Part shown: piece after piece, positions 20,287 to 33,125 of the stretch | How the letters are laid out: every line of letters begins with the position of its first letter | Numbering within the stretch: the stretch's first letter is position 1 | DNA from: Scleropages formosus | Lineage: Eukaryota > Chordata > Actinopteri > Osteoglossiformes > Osteoglossidae | Length of the DNA: 64,000 nt | Reading direction: 5' to 3' | Assembly (NCBI RefSeq): GCF_900964775.1 | Contig: NC_041815.1 | Coordinates: forward strand, 1,054,001-1,118,000 | Made by a program: the position numbers and the translations under genes | The notes under the pieces: model-generated | Told to the model about the DNA's origin: nothing | Databases searched by the model: none | The model's input: the letters and a program-made list of their open reading frames with translations, nothing else

Positions 20287-20891
20287 GGGGTTGCGTCTGA
20301 GCTTCCTGTAGGGAGCTCTTGGTACTCGTGGTTTACTTTGAACCACAGGATGTAAATGAGGAAGGGATGACTTTTGCAAAATCCCTAGGTGTGGTCAAGA
20401 AGATTGAGATGAGACACTTTTAACTGGAAGTACGTTGACAATAAAACTTTTGTACATGTTGCACTCGTGGTAATTTAGATATAAGAATACTCACTAAACG
20501 GTACTGAAAAGCTTAGTTTCCTTGCCTGGTGGTTGGGGGCCTCTTGAGAAAATGGCCAAAAGTAGCATGTCTGAAGAAGTTAAGATGGAGAAAAGTGGCG
20601 TCTGTGGAATTTTCGAGAGCCTGGCTCAAAGACGTGTTCGGAAATCTTGGCGAAATTCCAGGCTATGAAGCGATCACATGTTAACGTATGGAAGCTAGAA
20701 GGAGGGTTTTGTTGACGACACGTTTGTAGTTTACACAGTGAAGTTGACATTGAACCAGGCTGTGCGATTTTGCCATTTGTCAAAGATTTTGAGGTTGAAA
20801 GCATTGCGCTGAATGTGTGAAATCAACAGACTTCCATGTGCAACGTTGTGCACCTGTGCTCTTGGAGTGAGCATGTAGCACTAGAAGACCA

Positions 20892-20951
20892 GCCGTGATC
20901 GTATAGAGGTTAGTACTCTGCGTTGTGGCCGCAGCAATCCGGGTCACGGCA
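20892..20951 (+). pseudogene. tRNA-His, unit 11, T-arm deletion (probable pseudogene)
   Basis: 60 nt. Twelve bases (the T-stem 5' side and T loop) are missing, so the B box and T arm are gone. The acceptor, D and anticodon arms are at consensus. The same deletion occurs in the degenerate left-edge copy at 13,468. Flank CATGTG/TGCTCTT. Confidence 0.88.
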
Positions 20952-21556
20952 GGGGTTGCGTCTGAGCTTCCTGTAGGGAGCTGTTGGTACTCGTGGTTTA
21001 CTTTGAACCACAGGATGTAAATGAGGAAGGGATGACTTTTGCAAAATCCCTAGGTGTGGTCAAGAAGATTGAGATGAGACACTTTTAACTGGAAGTACGT
21101 TGACAATAAAACTTTTGTACATGTTGCACTCGTGGTAATTTAGATATAAGAATACTCACTAAACGGTACTGAAAAGCTTAGTTTCCTTGCCTGGTGGTTG
21201 GGGGCCTCTTGAGAAAATGGCCAAAAGTAGCATGTCTGAAGAAGTTAAGATGGAGAAAAGTGGCGTCTGTGGAATTTTCGAGAGCCTGGCTCAAAGACGT
21301 GTTCGGAAATCTTGGCGAAATTCCAGGCTATGAAGCGATCACATGTTAACGTATGGAAGCTAGAAGGAGGGTTTTGTTGACGACACGTTTGTAGTTTACA
21401 CAGTGAAGTTGACATTGAACCAGGCTGTGCGATTTTGCCATTTGTCAAAGATTTTGAGGTTGAAAGCATTGAGCTGAATGTGTGAAATCAACAGACTTCC
21501 ATGTGCAACGTTGTGCACCTGTGCTCTTGGAGTGAGCATGTAGCACTAGAAGACCA

Positions 21557-21628
21557 GCCGTGATCGTATAGAGGTTAGTACTCTGCGTTGTGGCCGCAGC
21601 AACCCCGGTCCGAATCCGGGTCACGGCA
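21557..21628 (+). tRNA. tRNA-His (GTG), unit 12, T55C variant
   Basis: T55C. A at -85. Flank CATGTG/TGCTCTT, GCTGTT. Confidence 0.82.
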
Positions 21629-22234
21629 GGGGTTGCGTCTGAGCTTCCTGTAGGGAGCTGTTGGTACTCGTGGTTTACTTTGAACCACAGGATGTAAATG
21701 AGGAAGGGATGACTTTTGCAAAATCCCTAGGTGTGGTCAAGAAGATTGAGATGAGACACTTTTAACTGGAAGTACGTTGACAATAAAACTTTTGTACATG
21801 TTGCACTCGTGGTAATTTAGATATAAGAATACTCACTAAACGGTACTGAAAAGCTTAGTTTCCTTGCCTGGTGGTTGGGGGCCTCTTGAGAAAATGGCCA
21901 AAAGTAGCATGTCTGAAGAAGTTAAGATGGAGAAAAGTGGCGTCTGTGGAATTTTCGAGAGCCTGGCTCAAAGACGTGTTCGGAAATCTTGGCGAAATTC
22001 CAGGCTATGAAGCGATCACATGTTAACGTATGGAAGCTAGAAGGAGGGTTTTGTTGACGACACGTTTGTAGTTTACACAGTGAAGTTGACATTGAACCAG
22101 GCTGTGCGATTTTGCCATTTGTCAAAGATTTTGAGGTTGAAAGCATTGCGCTGAATGTGTGAAATCAACAGACTTCCATGTGCAACGTTGTGCACCTGCT
22201 GCTCTTGGAGTGAGCATGTAGCACTAGAAGACCA

Positions 22235-22306
22235 GCCGTGATCGTATAGAGGTTAGTACTCTGCGTTGTGGCCGCAGCAACCCCGGTTCGAATCCGGGTC
22301 ACGGCA
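22235..22306 (+). tRNA. tRNA-His (GTG), unit 13, consensus body
   Basis: No tRNA change. One extra base upstream (CTGCTCTT at -35), shared only with the next unit, so the pair is likely a recent neighbour duplication. Confidence 0.95.
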
Positions 22307-22912
22307 GGGGTTGCGTCTGAGCTTCCTGTAGGGAGCTGTTGGTACTCGTGGTTTACTTTGAACCACAGGATGTAAATGAGGAAGGGATGACTTTTGCAAA
22401 ATCCCTAGGTGTGGTCAAGAAGATTGAGATGAGACACTTTTAACTGGAAGTACGTTGACAATAAAACTTTTGTACATGTTGCACTCGTGGTAATTTAGAT
22501 ATAAGAATACTCACTAAACGGTACTGAAAAGCTTAGTTTCCTTGCCTGGTGGTTGGGGGCCTCTTGAGAAAATGGCCAAAAGTAGCATGTCTGAAGAAGT
22601 TAAGATGGAGAAAAGTGGCGTCTGTGGAATTTTCGAGAGCCTGGCTCAAAGACGTGTTCGGAAATCTTGGCGAAATTCCAGGCTATGAAGCGATCACATG
22701 TTAACGTATGGAAGCTAGAAGGAGGGTTTTGTTGACGACACGTTTGTAGTTTACACAGTGAAGTTGACATTGAACCAGGCTGTGCGATTTTGCCATTTGT
22801 CAAAGATTTTGAGGTTGAAAGCATTGCGCTGAATGTGTGAAATCAACAGACTTCCATGTGCAACGTTGTGCACCTGCTGCTCTTGGAGTGAGCATGTAGC
22901 ACTAGAAGACCA

Positions 22913-22984
22913 GCCGTGATCGTATAGAGGTTAGTACTCTGCGTTGTGGCCGCAGCAACCCCGGTTCGAATCCGGGTCACGGCA
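22913..22984 (+). tRNA. tRNA-His (GTG), unit 14, consensus body
   Basis: No tRNA change. Carries the CTGCTCTT insertion of unit 13; flank otherwise CATGTG, GCTGTT. Confidence 0.95.
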
Positions 22985-23589
22985 GGGGTTGCGTCTGAGC
23001 TTCCTGTAGGGAGCTGTTGGTACTCGTGGTTTACTTTGAACCACAGGATGTAAATGAGGAAGGGATGACTTTTGCAAAATCCCTAGGTGTGGTCAAGAAG
23101 ATTGAGATGAGACACTTTTAACTGGAAGTACGTTGACAATAAAACTTTTGTACATGTTGCACTCGTGGTAATTTAGATATAAGAATACTCACTAAACGGT
23201 ACTGAAAAGCTTAGTTTCCTTGCCTGGTGGTTGGGGGCCTCTTGAGAAAATGGCCAAAAGTAGCATGTCTGAAGAAGTTAAGATGGAGAAAAGTGGCGTC
23301 TGTGGAATTTTCGAGAGCCTGGCTCAAAGACGTGTTCGGAAATCTTGGCGAAATTCCAGGCTATGAAGCGATCACATGTTAACGTATGGAAGCTAGAAGG
23401 AGGGTTTTGTTGACGACACGTTTGTAGTTTACACAGTGAAGTTGACATTGAACCAGGCTGTGCGATTTTGCCATTTGTCAAAGATTTTGAGGTTGAAAGC
23501 ATTGCGCTGAATGTGTGAAATCAACAGACTTCCATGTGCAACGTTGTGCACCTGTTCTCTTGGAGTAAGCATGTAGCACTAGAAGACCA

Positions 23590-23661
23590 GCCGTGATCGT
23601 ATAGAGGTTAGTACTCTGCGTTGTGGCCGCAGCAACCCCGGTCCGAATCCGGGTCACGGCA
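23590..23661 (+). tRNA. tRNA-His (GTG), unit 15, T55C variant
   Basis: T55C. Unique TTCTCTT at -35 with GTAAGC at -23, apparently a derivative of the CTCTCTT form. Confidence 0.82.
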
Positions 23662-24266
23662 GGGGTTGCGTCTGAGCTTCCTGTAGGGAGCTGTTGGTAC
23701 TCGTGGTTTACTTTGAACCACAGGATGTAAATGAGGAAGGGATGACTTTTGCAAAATCCCTAGGTGTGGTCAAGAAGATTGAGATGAGACACTTTTAACT
23801 GGAAGTACGTTGACAATAAAACTTTTGTACATGTTGCACTCGTGGTAATTTAGATATAAGAATACTCACTAAACGGTACTGAAAAGCTTAGTTTCCTTGC
23901 CTGGTGGTTGGGGGCCTCTTGAGAAAATGGCCAAAAGTAGCATGTCTGAAGAAGTTAAGATGGAGAAAAGTGGCGTCTGTGGAATTTTCGAGAGCCTGGC
24001 TCAAAGACGTGTTCGGAAATCTTGGCGAAATTCCAGGCTATGAAGCGATCACATGTTAACGTATGGAAGCTAGAAGGAGGGTTTTGTTGACGACACGTTT
24101 GTAGTTTACACAGTGAAGTTGACATTGAACCAGGCTGTGCGATTTTGCCATTTGTCAAAGATTTTGAGGTTGAAAGCATTGAGCTGAATGTGTGAAATCA
24201 ACAGACTTCCATGTGCAACGTTGTGCACCTGCGCTCTTGGAGTGAGCATGTAGCACTAGAAGACCA

Positions 24267-24338
24267 GCCGTGATCGTATAGAGGTTAGTACTCTGCGTTG
24301 TGGCCGCAGCAACCCCGGTTCGAATCCGGGTCACGGCA
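24267..24338 (+). tRNA. tRNA-His (GTG), unit 16, consensus body
   Basis: No tRNA change. A at -85. Flank CATGTG/CGCTCTT. Confidence 0.95.
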
Positions 24339-24943
24339 GGGGTTGCGTCTGAGCTTCCTGTAGGGAGCTGTTGGTACTCGTGGTTTACTTTGAACCACAG
24401 GATGTAAATGAGGAAGGGATGACTTTTGCAAAATCCCTAGGTGTGGTCAAGAAGATTGAGATGAGACACTTTTAACTGGAAGTACGTTGACAATAAAACT
24501 TTTGTACATGTTGCACTCGTGGTAATTTAGATATAAGAATACTCACTAAACGGTACTGAAAAGCTTAGTTTCCTTGCCTGGTGGTTGGGGGCCTCTTGAG
24601 AAAATGGCCAAAAGTAGCATGTCTGAAGAAGTTAAGATGGAGAAAAGTGGCGTCTGTGGAATTTTCGAGAGCCTGGCTCAAAGACGTGTTCGGAAATCTT
24701 GGCGAAATTCCAGGCTATGAAGCGATCACATGTTAACGTATGGAAGCTAGAAGGAGGGTTTTGTTGACGACACGTTTGTAGTTTACACAGTGAAGTTGAC
24801 ATTGAACCAGGCTGTGCGATTTTGCCATTTGTCAAAGATTTTGAGGTTGAAAGCATTGCGCTGAATGTGTGAAATCAACAGACTTCCATGTGCAACGTTG
24901 TGCACCTGTGCTCTTGGAGTGAGCATGTAGCACTAGAAGACCA

Positions 24944-25015
24944 GCCGTGATCGTATAGAGGTTAGTACTCTGCGTTGTGGCCGCAGCAACCCCGGTTCGA
25001 ATCCGGGTCACGGCA
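24944..25015 (+). tRNA. tRNA-His (GTG), unit 17, consensus body
   Basis: No tRNA change. Flank CATGTG/TGCTCTT. Confidence 0.95.
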
Positions 25016-25620
25016 GGGGTTGCGTCTGAGCTTCCTGTAGGGAGCTGTTGGTACTCGTGGTTTACTTTGAACCACAGGATGTAAATGAGGAAGGGATGAC
25101 TTTTGCAAAATCCCTAGGTGTGGTCAAGAAGATTGAGATGAGACACTTTTAACTGGAAGTACGTTGACAATAAAACTTTTGTACATGTTGCACTCGTGGT
25201 AATTTAGATATAAGAATACTCACTAAACGGTACTGAAAAGCTTAGTTTCCTTGCCTGGTGGTTGGGGGCCTCTTGAGAAAATGGCCAAAAGTAGCATGTC
25301 TGAAGAAGTTAAGATGGAGAAAAGTGGCGTCTGTGGAATTTTCGAGAGCCTGGCTCAAAGACGTGTTCGGAAATCTTGGCGAAATTCCAGGCTATGAAGC
25401 GATCACATGTTAACGTATGGAAGCTAGAAGGAGGGTTTTGTTGACGACACGTTTGTAGTTTACACAGTGAAGTTGACATTGAACCAGGCTGTGCGATTTT
25501 GCCATTTGTCAAAGATTTTGAGGTTGAAAGCATTGCGCTGAATGTGTGAAATCAACAGACTTCCATGTGCAACGTTGTGCACCTGTGCTCTTGGAGTGAG
25601 CATGTAGCACTAGAAGACCA

Positions 25621-25692
25621 GCCGTGATCGTATAGAGGTTAGTACTCTGCGTTGTGGCCGCAGCAACCCCGGTCCGAATCCGGGTCACGGCA
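25621..25692 (+). tRNA. tRNA-His (GTG), unit 18, T55C variant
   Basis: T55C. Flank CATGTG/TGCTCTT. Confidence 0.82.
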
Positions 25693-26297
25693 GGGGTTGC
25701 GTCTGAGCTTCCTGTAGGGAGCTGTTGGTACTCGTGGTTTACTTTGAACCACAGGATGTAAATGAGGAAGGGATGACTTTTGCAAAATCCCTAGGTGTGG
25801 TCAAGAAGATTGAGATGAGACACTTTTAACTGGAAGTACGTTGACAATAAAACTTTTGTACATGTTGCACTCGTGGTAATTTAGATATAAGAATACTCAC
25901 TAAACGGTACTGAAAAGCTTAGTTTCCTTGCCTGGTGGTTGGGGGCCTCTTGAGAAAATGGCCAAAAGTAGCATGTCTGAAGAAGTTAAGATGGAGAAAA
26001 GTGGCGTCTGTGGAATTTTCGAGAGCCTGGCTCAAAGACGTGTTCGGAAATCTTGGCGAAATTCCAGGCTATGAAGCGATCACATGTTAACGTATGGAAG
26101 CTAGAAGGAGGGTTTTGTTGACGACACGTTTGTAGTTTACACAGTGAAGTTGACATTGAACCAGGCTGTGCGATTTTGCCATTTGTCAAAGATTTTGAGG
26201 TTGAAAGCATTGCGCTGAATGTGTGAAATCAACAGACTTCCACGTGCAACGTTGTGCACCTGTGCTCTTGGAGTGAGCATGTAGCACTAGAAGACCA

Positions 26298-26369
26298 GCC
26301 GTGATCGTATAGAGGTTAGTACTCTGCGTTGTGGCCGCAGCAACCCCGGTCCGAATCCGGGTCACGGCA
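26298..26369 (+). tRNA. tRNA-His (GTG), unit 19, T55C variant
   Basis: T55C, as in neighbouring unit 18. Flank CACGTG/TGCTCTT. Confidence 0.82.
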
Positions 26370-26974
26370 GGGGTTGCGTCTGAGCTTCCTGTAGGGAGCT
26401 GTTGGTACTCGTGGTTTACTTTGAACCACAGGATGTAAATGAGGAAGGGATGACTTTTGCAAAATCCCTAGGTGTGGTCAAGAAGATTGAGATGAGACAC
26501 TTTTAACTGGAAGTACGTTGACAATAAAACTTTTGTACATGTTGCACTCGTGGTAATTTAGATATAAGAATACTCACTAAACGGTACTGAAAAGCTTAGT
26601 TTCCTTGCCTGGTGGTTGGGGGCCTCTTGAGAAAATGGCCAAAAGTAGCATGTCTGAAGAAGTTAAGATGGAGAAAAGTGGCGTCTGTGGAATTTTCGAG
26701 AGCCTGGCTCAAAGACGTGTTCGGAAATCTTGGCGAAATTCCAGGCTATGAAGCGATCACATGTTAACGTATGGAAGCTAGAAGGAGGGTTTTGTTGACG
26801 ACACGTTTGTAGTTTACACAGTGAAGTTGACATTGAACCAGGCTGTGCGATTTTGCCATTTGTCAAAGATTTTGAGGTTGAAAGCATTGCGCTGAATGTG
26901 TGAAATCAACAGACTTCCACGTGCAACGTTGTGCACCTGCGCTCTTGGAGTGAGCATGTAGCACTAGAAGACCA

Positions 26975-27046
26975 GCCGTGATCGTATAGAGGTTAGTACT
27001 CTGCGTTGTGGCCGCAGCAACCCCGGTTCGAATCCGGGTCACGGCA
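26975..27046 (+). tRNA. tRNA-His (GTG), unit 20, consensus body
   Basis: No tRNA change. First unit with the CACGTG/CGCTCTT flank that dominates the middle of the array. Confidence 0.95.
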
Positions 27047-27651
27047 GGGGTTGCGTCTGAGCTTCCTGTAGGGAGCTGTTGGTACTCGTGGTTTACTTTG
27101 AACCACAGGATGTAAATGAGGAAGGGATGACTTTTGCAAAATCCCTAGGTGTGGTCAAGAAGATTGAGATGAGACACTTTTAACTGGAAGTACGTTGACA
27201 ATAAAACTTTTGTACATGTTGCACTCGTGGTAATTTAGATATAAGAATACTCACTAAACGGTACTGAAAAGCTTAGTTTCCTTGCCTGGTGGTTGGGGGC
27301 CTCTTGAGAAAATGGCCAAAAGTAGCATGTCTGAAGAAGTTAAGATGGAGAAAAGTGGCGTCTGTGGAATTTTCGAGAGCCTGGCTCAAAGACGTGTTCG
27401 GAAATCTTGGCGAAATTCCAGGCTATGAAGCGATCACATGTTAACGTATGGAAGCTAGAAGGAGGGTTTTGTTGACGACACGTTTGTAGTTTACACAGTG
27501 AAGTTGACATTGAACCAGGCTGTGCGATTTTGCCATTTGTCAAAGATTTTGAGGTTGAAAGCATTGCGCTGAATGTGTGAAATCAACAGACTTCCACGTG
27601 CAACGTTGTGCACCTGCGCTCTTGGAGTGAGCATGTAGCACTAGAAGACCA

Positions 27652-27723
27652 GCCGTGATCGTATAGAGGTTAGTACTCTGCGTTGTGGCCGCAGCAACCC
27701 CGGTTCGAATCCGGGTCACGGCA
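27652..27723 (+). tRNA. tRNA-His (GTG), unit 21, consensus body
   Basis: No tRNA change. Flank CACGTG/CGCTCTT, as in unit 20. Confidence 0.95.
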
Positions 27724-28328
27724 GGGGTTGCGTCTGAGCTTCCTGTAGGGAGCTGTTGGTACTCGTGGTTTACTTTGAACCACAGGATGTAAATGAGGAA
27801 GGGATGACTTTTGCAAAATCCCTAGGTGTGGTCAAGAAGATTGAGATGAGACACTTTTAACTGGAAGTACGTTGACAATAAAACTTTTGTACATGTTGCA
27901 CTCGTGGTAATTTAGATATAAGAATACTCACTAAACGGTACTGAAAAGCTTAGTTTCCTTGCCTGGTGGTTGGGGGCCTCTTGAGAAAATGGCCAAAAGT
28001 AGCATGTCTGAAGAAGTTAAGATGGAGAAAAGTGGCGTCTGTGGAATTTTCGAGAGCCTGGCTCAAAGACGTGTTCGGAAATCTTGGCGAAATTCCAGGC
28101 TATGAAGCGATCACATGTTAACGTATGGAAGCTAGAAGGAGGGTTTTGTTGACGACACGTTTGTAGTTTACACAGTGAAGTTGACATTGAACCAGGCTGT
28201 GCGATTTTGCCATTTGTCAAAGATTTTGAGGTTGAAAGCATTGCGCTGAATGTGTGAAATCAACAGACTTCCATGTGCAACGTTGTGCACCTGTGCTCTT
28301 GGAGTGAGCATGTAGCACTAGAAGACCA

Positions 28329-28400
28329 GCCGTGATCGTATAGAGGTTAGTACTCTGCGTTGTGGCCGCAGCAACCCCGGTTCGAATCCGGGTCACGGCA
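28329..28400 (+). tRNA. tRNA-His (GTG), unit 22, consensus body
   Basis: No tRNA change. Flank CATGTG/TGCTCTT. Confidence 0.95.
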
Positions 28401-29005
28401 GGGGTTGCGTCTGAGCTTCCTGTAGGGAGCTGTTGGTACTCGTGGTTTACTTTGAACCACAGGATGTAAATGAGGAAGGGATGACTTTTGCAAAATCCCT
28501 AGGTGTGGTCAAGAAGATTGAGATGAGACACTTTTAACTGGAAGTACGTTGACAATAAAACTTTTGTACATGTTGCACTCGTGGTAATTTAGATATAAGA
28601 ATACTCACTAAACGGTACTGAAAAGCTTAGTTTCCTTGCCTGGTGGTTGGGGGCCTCTTGAGAAAATGGCCAAAAGTAGCATGTCTGAAGAAGTTAAGAT
28701 GGAGAAAAGTGGCGTCTGTGGAATTTTCGAGAGCCTGGCTCAAAGACGTGTTCGGAAATCTTGGCGAAATTCCAGGCTATGAAGCGATCACATGTTAACG
28801 TATGGAAGCTAGAAGGAGGGTTTTGTTGACGACACGTTTGTAGTTTACACAGTGAAGTTGACATTGAACCAGGCTGTGCGATTTTGCCATTTGTCAAAGA
28901 TTTTGAGGTTGAAAGCATTGCGCTGAATGTGTGAAATCAACAGACTTCCACGTGCAACGTTGTGCACCTGTGCTCTTGGAGTGAGCATGTAGCACTAGAA
29001 GACCA

Positions 29006-29077
29006 GCCGTGATCGTATAGAGGTTAGTACTCTGCGTTGTGGCCGCAGCAACCCCGGTTCGAATCCGGGTCACGGCA
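29006..29077 (+). tRNA. tRNA-His (GTG), unit 23, consensus body
   Basis: No tRNA change. Flank CACGTG/TGCTCTT. Confidence 0.95.
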
Positions 29078-29682
29078 GGGGTTGCGTCTGAGCTTCCTGT
29101 AGGGAGCTGTTGGTACTCGTGGTTTACTTTGAACCACAGGATGTAAATGAGGAAGGGATGACTTTTGCAAAATCCCTAGGTGTGGTCAAGAAGATTGAGA
29201 TGAGACACTTTTAACTGGAAGTACGTTGACAATAAAACTTTTGTACATGTTGCACTCGTGGTAATTTAGATATAAGAATACTCACTAAACGGTACTGAAA
29301 AGCTTAGTTTCCTTGCCTGGTGGTTGGGGGCCTCTTGAGAAAATGGCCAAAAGTAGCATGTCTGAAGAAGTTAAGATGGAGAAAAGTGGCGTCTGTGGAA
29401 TTTTCGAGAGCCTGGCTCAAAGACGTGTTCGGAAATCTTGGCGAAATTCCAGGCTATGAAGCGATCACATGTTAACGTATGGAAGCTAGAAGGAGGGTTT
29501 TGTTGACGACACGTTTGTAGTTTACACAGTGAAGTTGACATTGAACCAGGCTGTGCGATTTTGCCATTTGTCAAAGATTTTGAGGTTGAAAGCATTGCGC
29601 TGAATGTGTGAAATCAACAGACTTCCATGTGCAACGTTGTGCACCTGTGCTCTTGGAGTGAGCATGTAGCACTAGAAGACCA

Positions 29683-29754
29683 GCCGTGATCGTATAGAGG
29701 TTAGTACTCTGCGTTGTGGCCGCAGCAACCCCGGTTCGAATCCGGGTCACGGCA
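29683..29754 (+). tRNA. tRNA-His (GTG), unit 24, consensus body
   Basis: No tRNA change. Flank CATGTG/TGCTCTT. Confidence 0.95.
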
Positions 29755-30359
29755 GGGGTTGCGTCTGAGCTTCCTGTAGGGAGCTGTTGGTACTCGTGGT
29801 TTACTTTGAACCACAGGATGTAAATGAGGAAGGGATGACTTTTGCAAAATCCCTAGGTGTGGTCAAGAAGATTGAGATGAGACACTTTTAACTGGAAGTA
29901 CGTTGACAATAAAACTTTTGTACATGTTGCACTCGTGGTAATTTAGATATAAGAATACTCACTAAACGGTACTGAAAAGCTTAGTTTCCTTGCCTGGTGG
30001 TTGGGGGCCTCTTGAGAAAATGGCCAAAAGTAGCATGTCTGAAGAAGTTAAGATGGAGAAAAGTGGCGTCTGTGGAATTTTCGAGAGCCTGGCTCAAAGA
30101 CGTGTTCGGAAATCTTGGCGAAATTCCAGGCTATGAAGCGATCACATGTTAACGTATGGAAGCTAGAAGGAGGGTTTTGTTGACGACACGTTTGTAGTTT
30201 ACACAGTGAAGTTGACATTGAACCAGGCTGTGCGATTTTGCCATTTGTCAAAGATTTTGAGGTTGAAAGCATTGCGCTGAATGTGTGAAATCAACAGACT
30301 TCCATGTGCAACGTTGTGCACCTGCGCTCTTGGAGTGAGCATGTAGCACTAGAAGACCA

Positions 30360-30431
30360 GCCGTGATCGTATAGAGGTTAGTACTCTGCGTTGTGGCCGC
30401 AGCAACCCCGGTTCGAATCCGGGTCACGGCA
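30360..30431 (+). tRNA. tRNA-His (GTG), unit 25, consensus body
   Basis: No tRNA change. Flank CATGTG/CGCTCTT. Confidence 0.95.
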
Positions 30432-31036
30432 GGGGTTGCGTCTGAGCTTCCTGTAGGGAGCTGTTGGTACTCGTGGTTTACTTTGAACCACAGGATGTAA
30501 ATGAGGAAGGGATGACTTTTGCAAAATCCCTAGGTGTGGTCAAGAAGATTGAGATGAGACACTTTTAACTGGAAGTACGTTGACAATAAAACTTTTGTAC
30601 ATGTTGCACTCGTGGTAATTTAGATATAAGAATACTCACTAAACGGTACTGAAAAGCTTAGTTTCCTTGCCTGGTGGTTGGGGGCCTCTTGAGAAAATGG
30701 CCAAAAGTAGCATGTCTGAAGAAGTTAAGATGGAGAAAAGTGGCGTCTGTGGAATTTTCGAGAGCCTGGCTCAAAGACGTGTTCGGAAATCTTGGCGAAA
30801 TTCCAGGCTATGAAGCGATCACATGTTAACGTATGGAAGCTAGAAGGAGGGTTTTGTTGACGACACGTTTGTAGTTTACACAGTGAAGTTGACATTGAAC
30901 CAGGCTGTGCGATTTTGCCATTTGTCAAAGATTTTGAGGTTGAAAGCATTGCGCTGAATGTGTGAAATCAACAGACTTCCATGTGCAACGTTGTGCACCT
31001 GTGCTCTTGGAGTGAGCATGTAGCACTAGAAGACCA

Positions 31037-31108
31037 GCCGTGATCGTATAGAGGTTAGTACTCTGCGTTGTGGCCGCAGCAACCCCGGTTCGAATCCGGG
31101 TCACGGCA
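31037..31108 (+). tRNA. tRNA-His (GTG), unit 26, consensus body
   Basis: No tRNA change. Flank CATGTG/TGCTCTT. Confidence 0.95.
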
Positions 31109-31713
31109 GGGGTTGCGTCTGAGCTTCCTGTAGGGAGCTGTTGGTACTCGTGGTTTACTTTGAACCACAGGATGTAAATGAGGAAGGGATGACTTTTGCA
31201 AAATCCCTAGGTGTGGTCAAGAAGATTGAGATGAGACACTTTTAACTGGAAGTACGTTGACAATAAAACTTTTGTACATGTTGCACTCGTGGTAATTTAG
31301 ATATAAGAATACTCACTAAACGGTACTGAAAAGCTTAGTTTCCTTGCCTGGTGGTTGGGGGCCTCTTGAGAAAATGGCCAAAAGTAGCATGTCTGAAGAA
31401 GTTAAGATGGAGAAAAGTGGCGTCTGTGGAATTTTCGAGAGCCTGGCTCAAAGACGTGTTCGGAAATCTTGGCGAAATTCCAGGCTATGAAGCGATCACA
31501 TGTTAACGTATGGAAGCTAGAAGGAGGGTTTTGTTGACGACACGTTTGTAGTTTACACAGTGAAGTTGACATTGAACCAGGCTGTGCGATTTTGCCATTT
31601 GTCAAAGATTTTGAGGTTGAAAGCATTGCGCTGAATGTGTGAAATCAACAGACTTCCACGTGCAACGTTGTGCACCTGCGCTCTTGGAGTGAGCATGTAG
31701 CACTAGAAGACCA

Positions 31714-31785
31714 GCCGTGATCGTATAGAGGTTAGTACTCTGCGTTGTGGCCGCAGCAACCCCGGTTCGAATCCGGGTCACGGCA
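31714..31785 (+). tRNA. tRNA-His (GTG), unit 27, consensus body
   Basis: No tRNA change. Flank CACGTG/CGCTCTT. Confidence 0.95.
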
Positions 31786-32390
31786 GGGGTTGCGTCTGAG
31801 CTTCCTGTAGGGAGCTGTTGGTACTCGTGGTTTACTTTGAACCACAGGATGTAAATGAGGAAGGGATGACTTTTGCAAAATCCCTAGGTGTGGTCAAGAA
31901 GATTGAGATGAGACACTTTTAACTGGAAGTACGTTGACAATAAAACTTTTGTACATGTTGCACTCGTGGTAATTTAGATATAAGAATACTCACTAAACGG
32001 TACTGAAAAGCTTAGTTTCCTTGCCTGGTGGTTGGGGGCCTCTTGAGAAAATGGCCAAAAGTAGCATGTCTGAAGAAGTTAAGATGGAGAAAAGTGGCGT
32101 CTGTGGAATTTTCGAGAGCCTGGCTCAAAGACGTGTTCGGAAATCTTGGCGAAATTCCAGGCTATGAAGCGATCACATGTTAACGTATGGAAGCTAGAAG
32201 GAGGGTTTTGTTGACGACACGTTTGTAGTTTACACAGTGAAGTTGACATTGAACCAGGCTGTGCGATTTTGCCATTTGTCAAAGATTTTGAGGTTGAAAG
32301 CATTGAGCTGAATGTGTGAAATCAACAGACTTCCATGTGCAACGTTGTGCACCTGTGCTCTTGGAGTGAGCATGTAGCACTAGAAGACCA

Positions 32391-32462
32391 GCCGTGATCG
32401 TATAGAGGTTAGTACTCTGCGTTGTGGCCGCAGCAACCCCGGTTCGAATCCGGGTCACGGCA
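32391..32462 (+). tRNA. tRNA-His (GTG), unit 28, consensus body
   Basis: No tRNA change. A at -85; flank CATGTG/TGCTCTT. Three downstream deletions (12, 1 and 1 bases, 32,519-32,550) shorten the unit to 663 bp and are unique to it. Confidence 0.95.
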
Positions 32463-33053
32463 GGGGTTGCGTCTGAGCTTCCTGTAGGGAGCTGTTGGTA
32501 CTCGTGGTTTACTTTGAACCTGAGGAAGGATGACTTTTGCAAAATCCTAGGTGTGGTCAAGAAGATTGAGATGAGACACTTTTAACTGGAAGTACGTTGA
32601 CAATAAAACTTTTGTACATGTTGCACTCGTGGTAATTTAGATATAAGAATACTCACTAAACGGTACTGAAAAGCTTAGTTTCCTTGCCTGGTGGTTGGGG
32701 GCCTCTTGAGAAAATGGCCAAAAGTAGCATGTCTGAAGAAGTTAAGATGGAGAAAAGTGGCGTCTGTGGAATTTTCGAGAGCCTGGCTCAAAGACGTGTT
32801 CGGAAATCTTGGCGAAATTCCAGGCTATGAAGCGATCACATGTTAACGTATGGAAGCTAGAAGGAGGGTTTTGTTGACGACACGTTTGTAGTTTACACAG
32901 TGAAGTTGACATTGAACCAGGCTGTGCGATTTTGCCATTTGTCAAAGATTTTGAGGTTGAAAGCATTGCGCTGAATGTGTGAAATCAACAGACTTCCATG
33001 TGCAACGTTGTGCACCTGTGCTCTTGGAGTGAGCATGTAGCACTAGAAGACCA

Positions 33054-33125
33054 GCCGTGATCGTATAGAGGTTAGTACTCTGCGTTGTGGCCGCAGCAAC
33101 CCCGGTTCGAATCCGGGTCACGGCA
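33054..33125 (+). tRNA. tRNA-His (GTG), unit 29, consensus body
   Basis: No tRNA change. Flank CATGTG/TGCTCTT. Confidence 0.95.

Noticed and set aside
32279-32560. 93-codon minus-strand frame only in unit 28
   Set aside because: It is created by the 14 bases of deletions in that unit and reads through the tRNA antisense, so it is a chance product.
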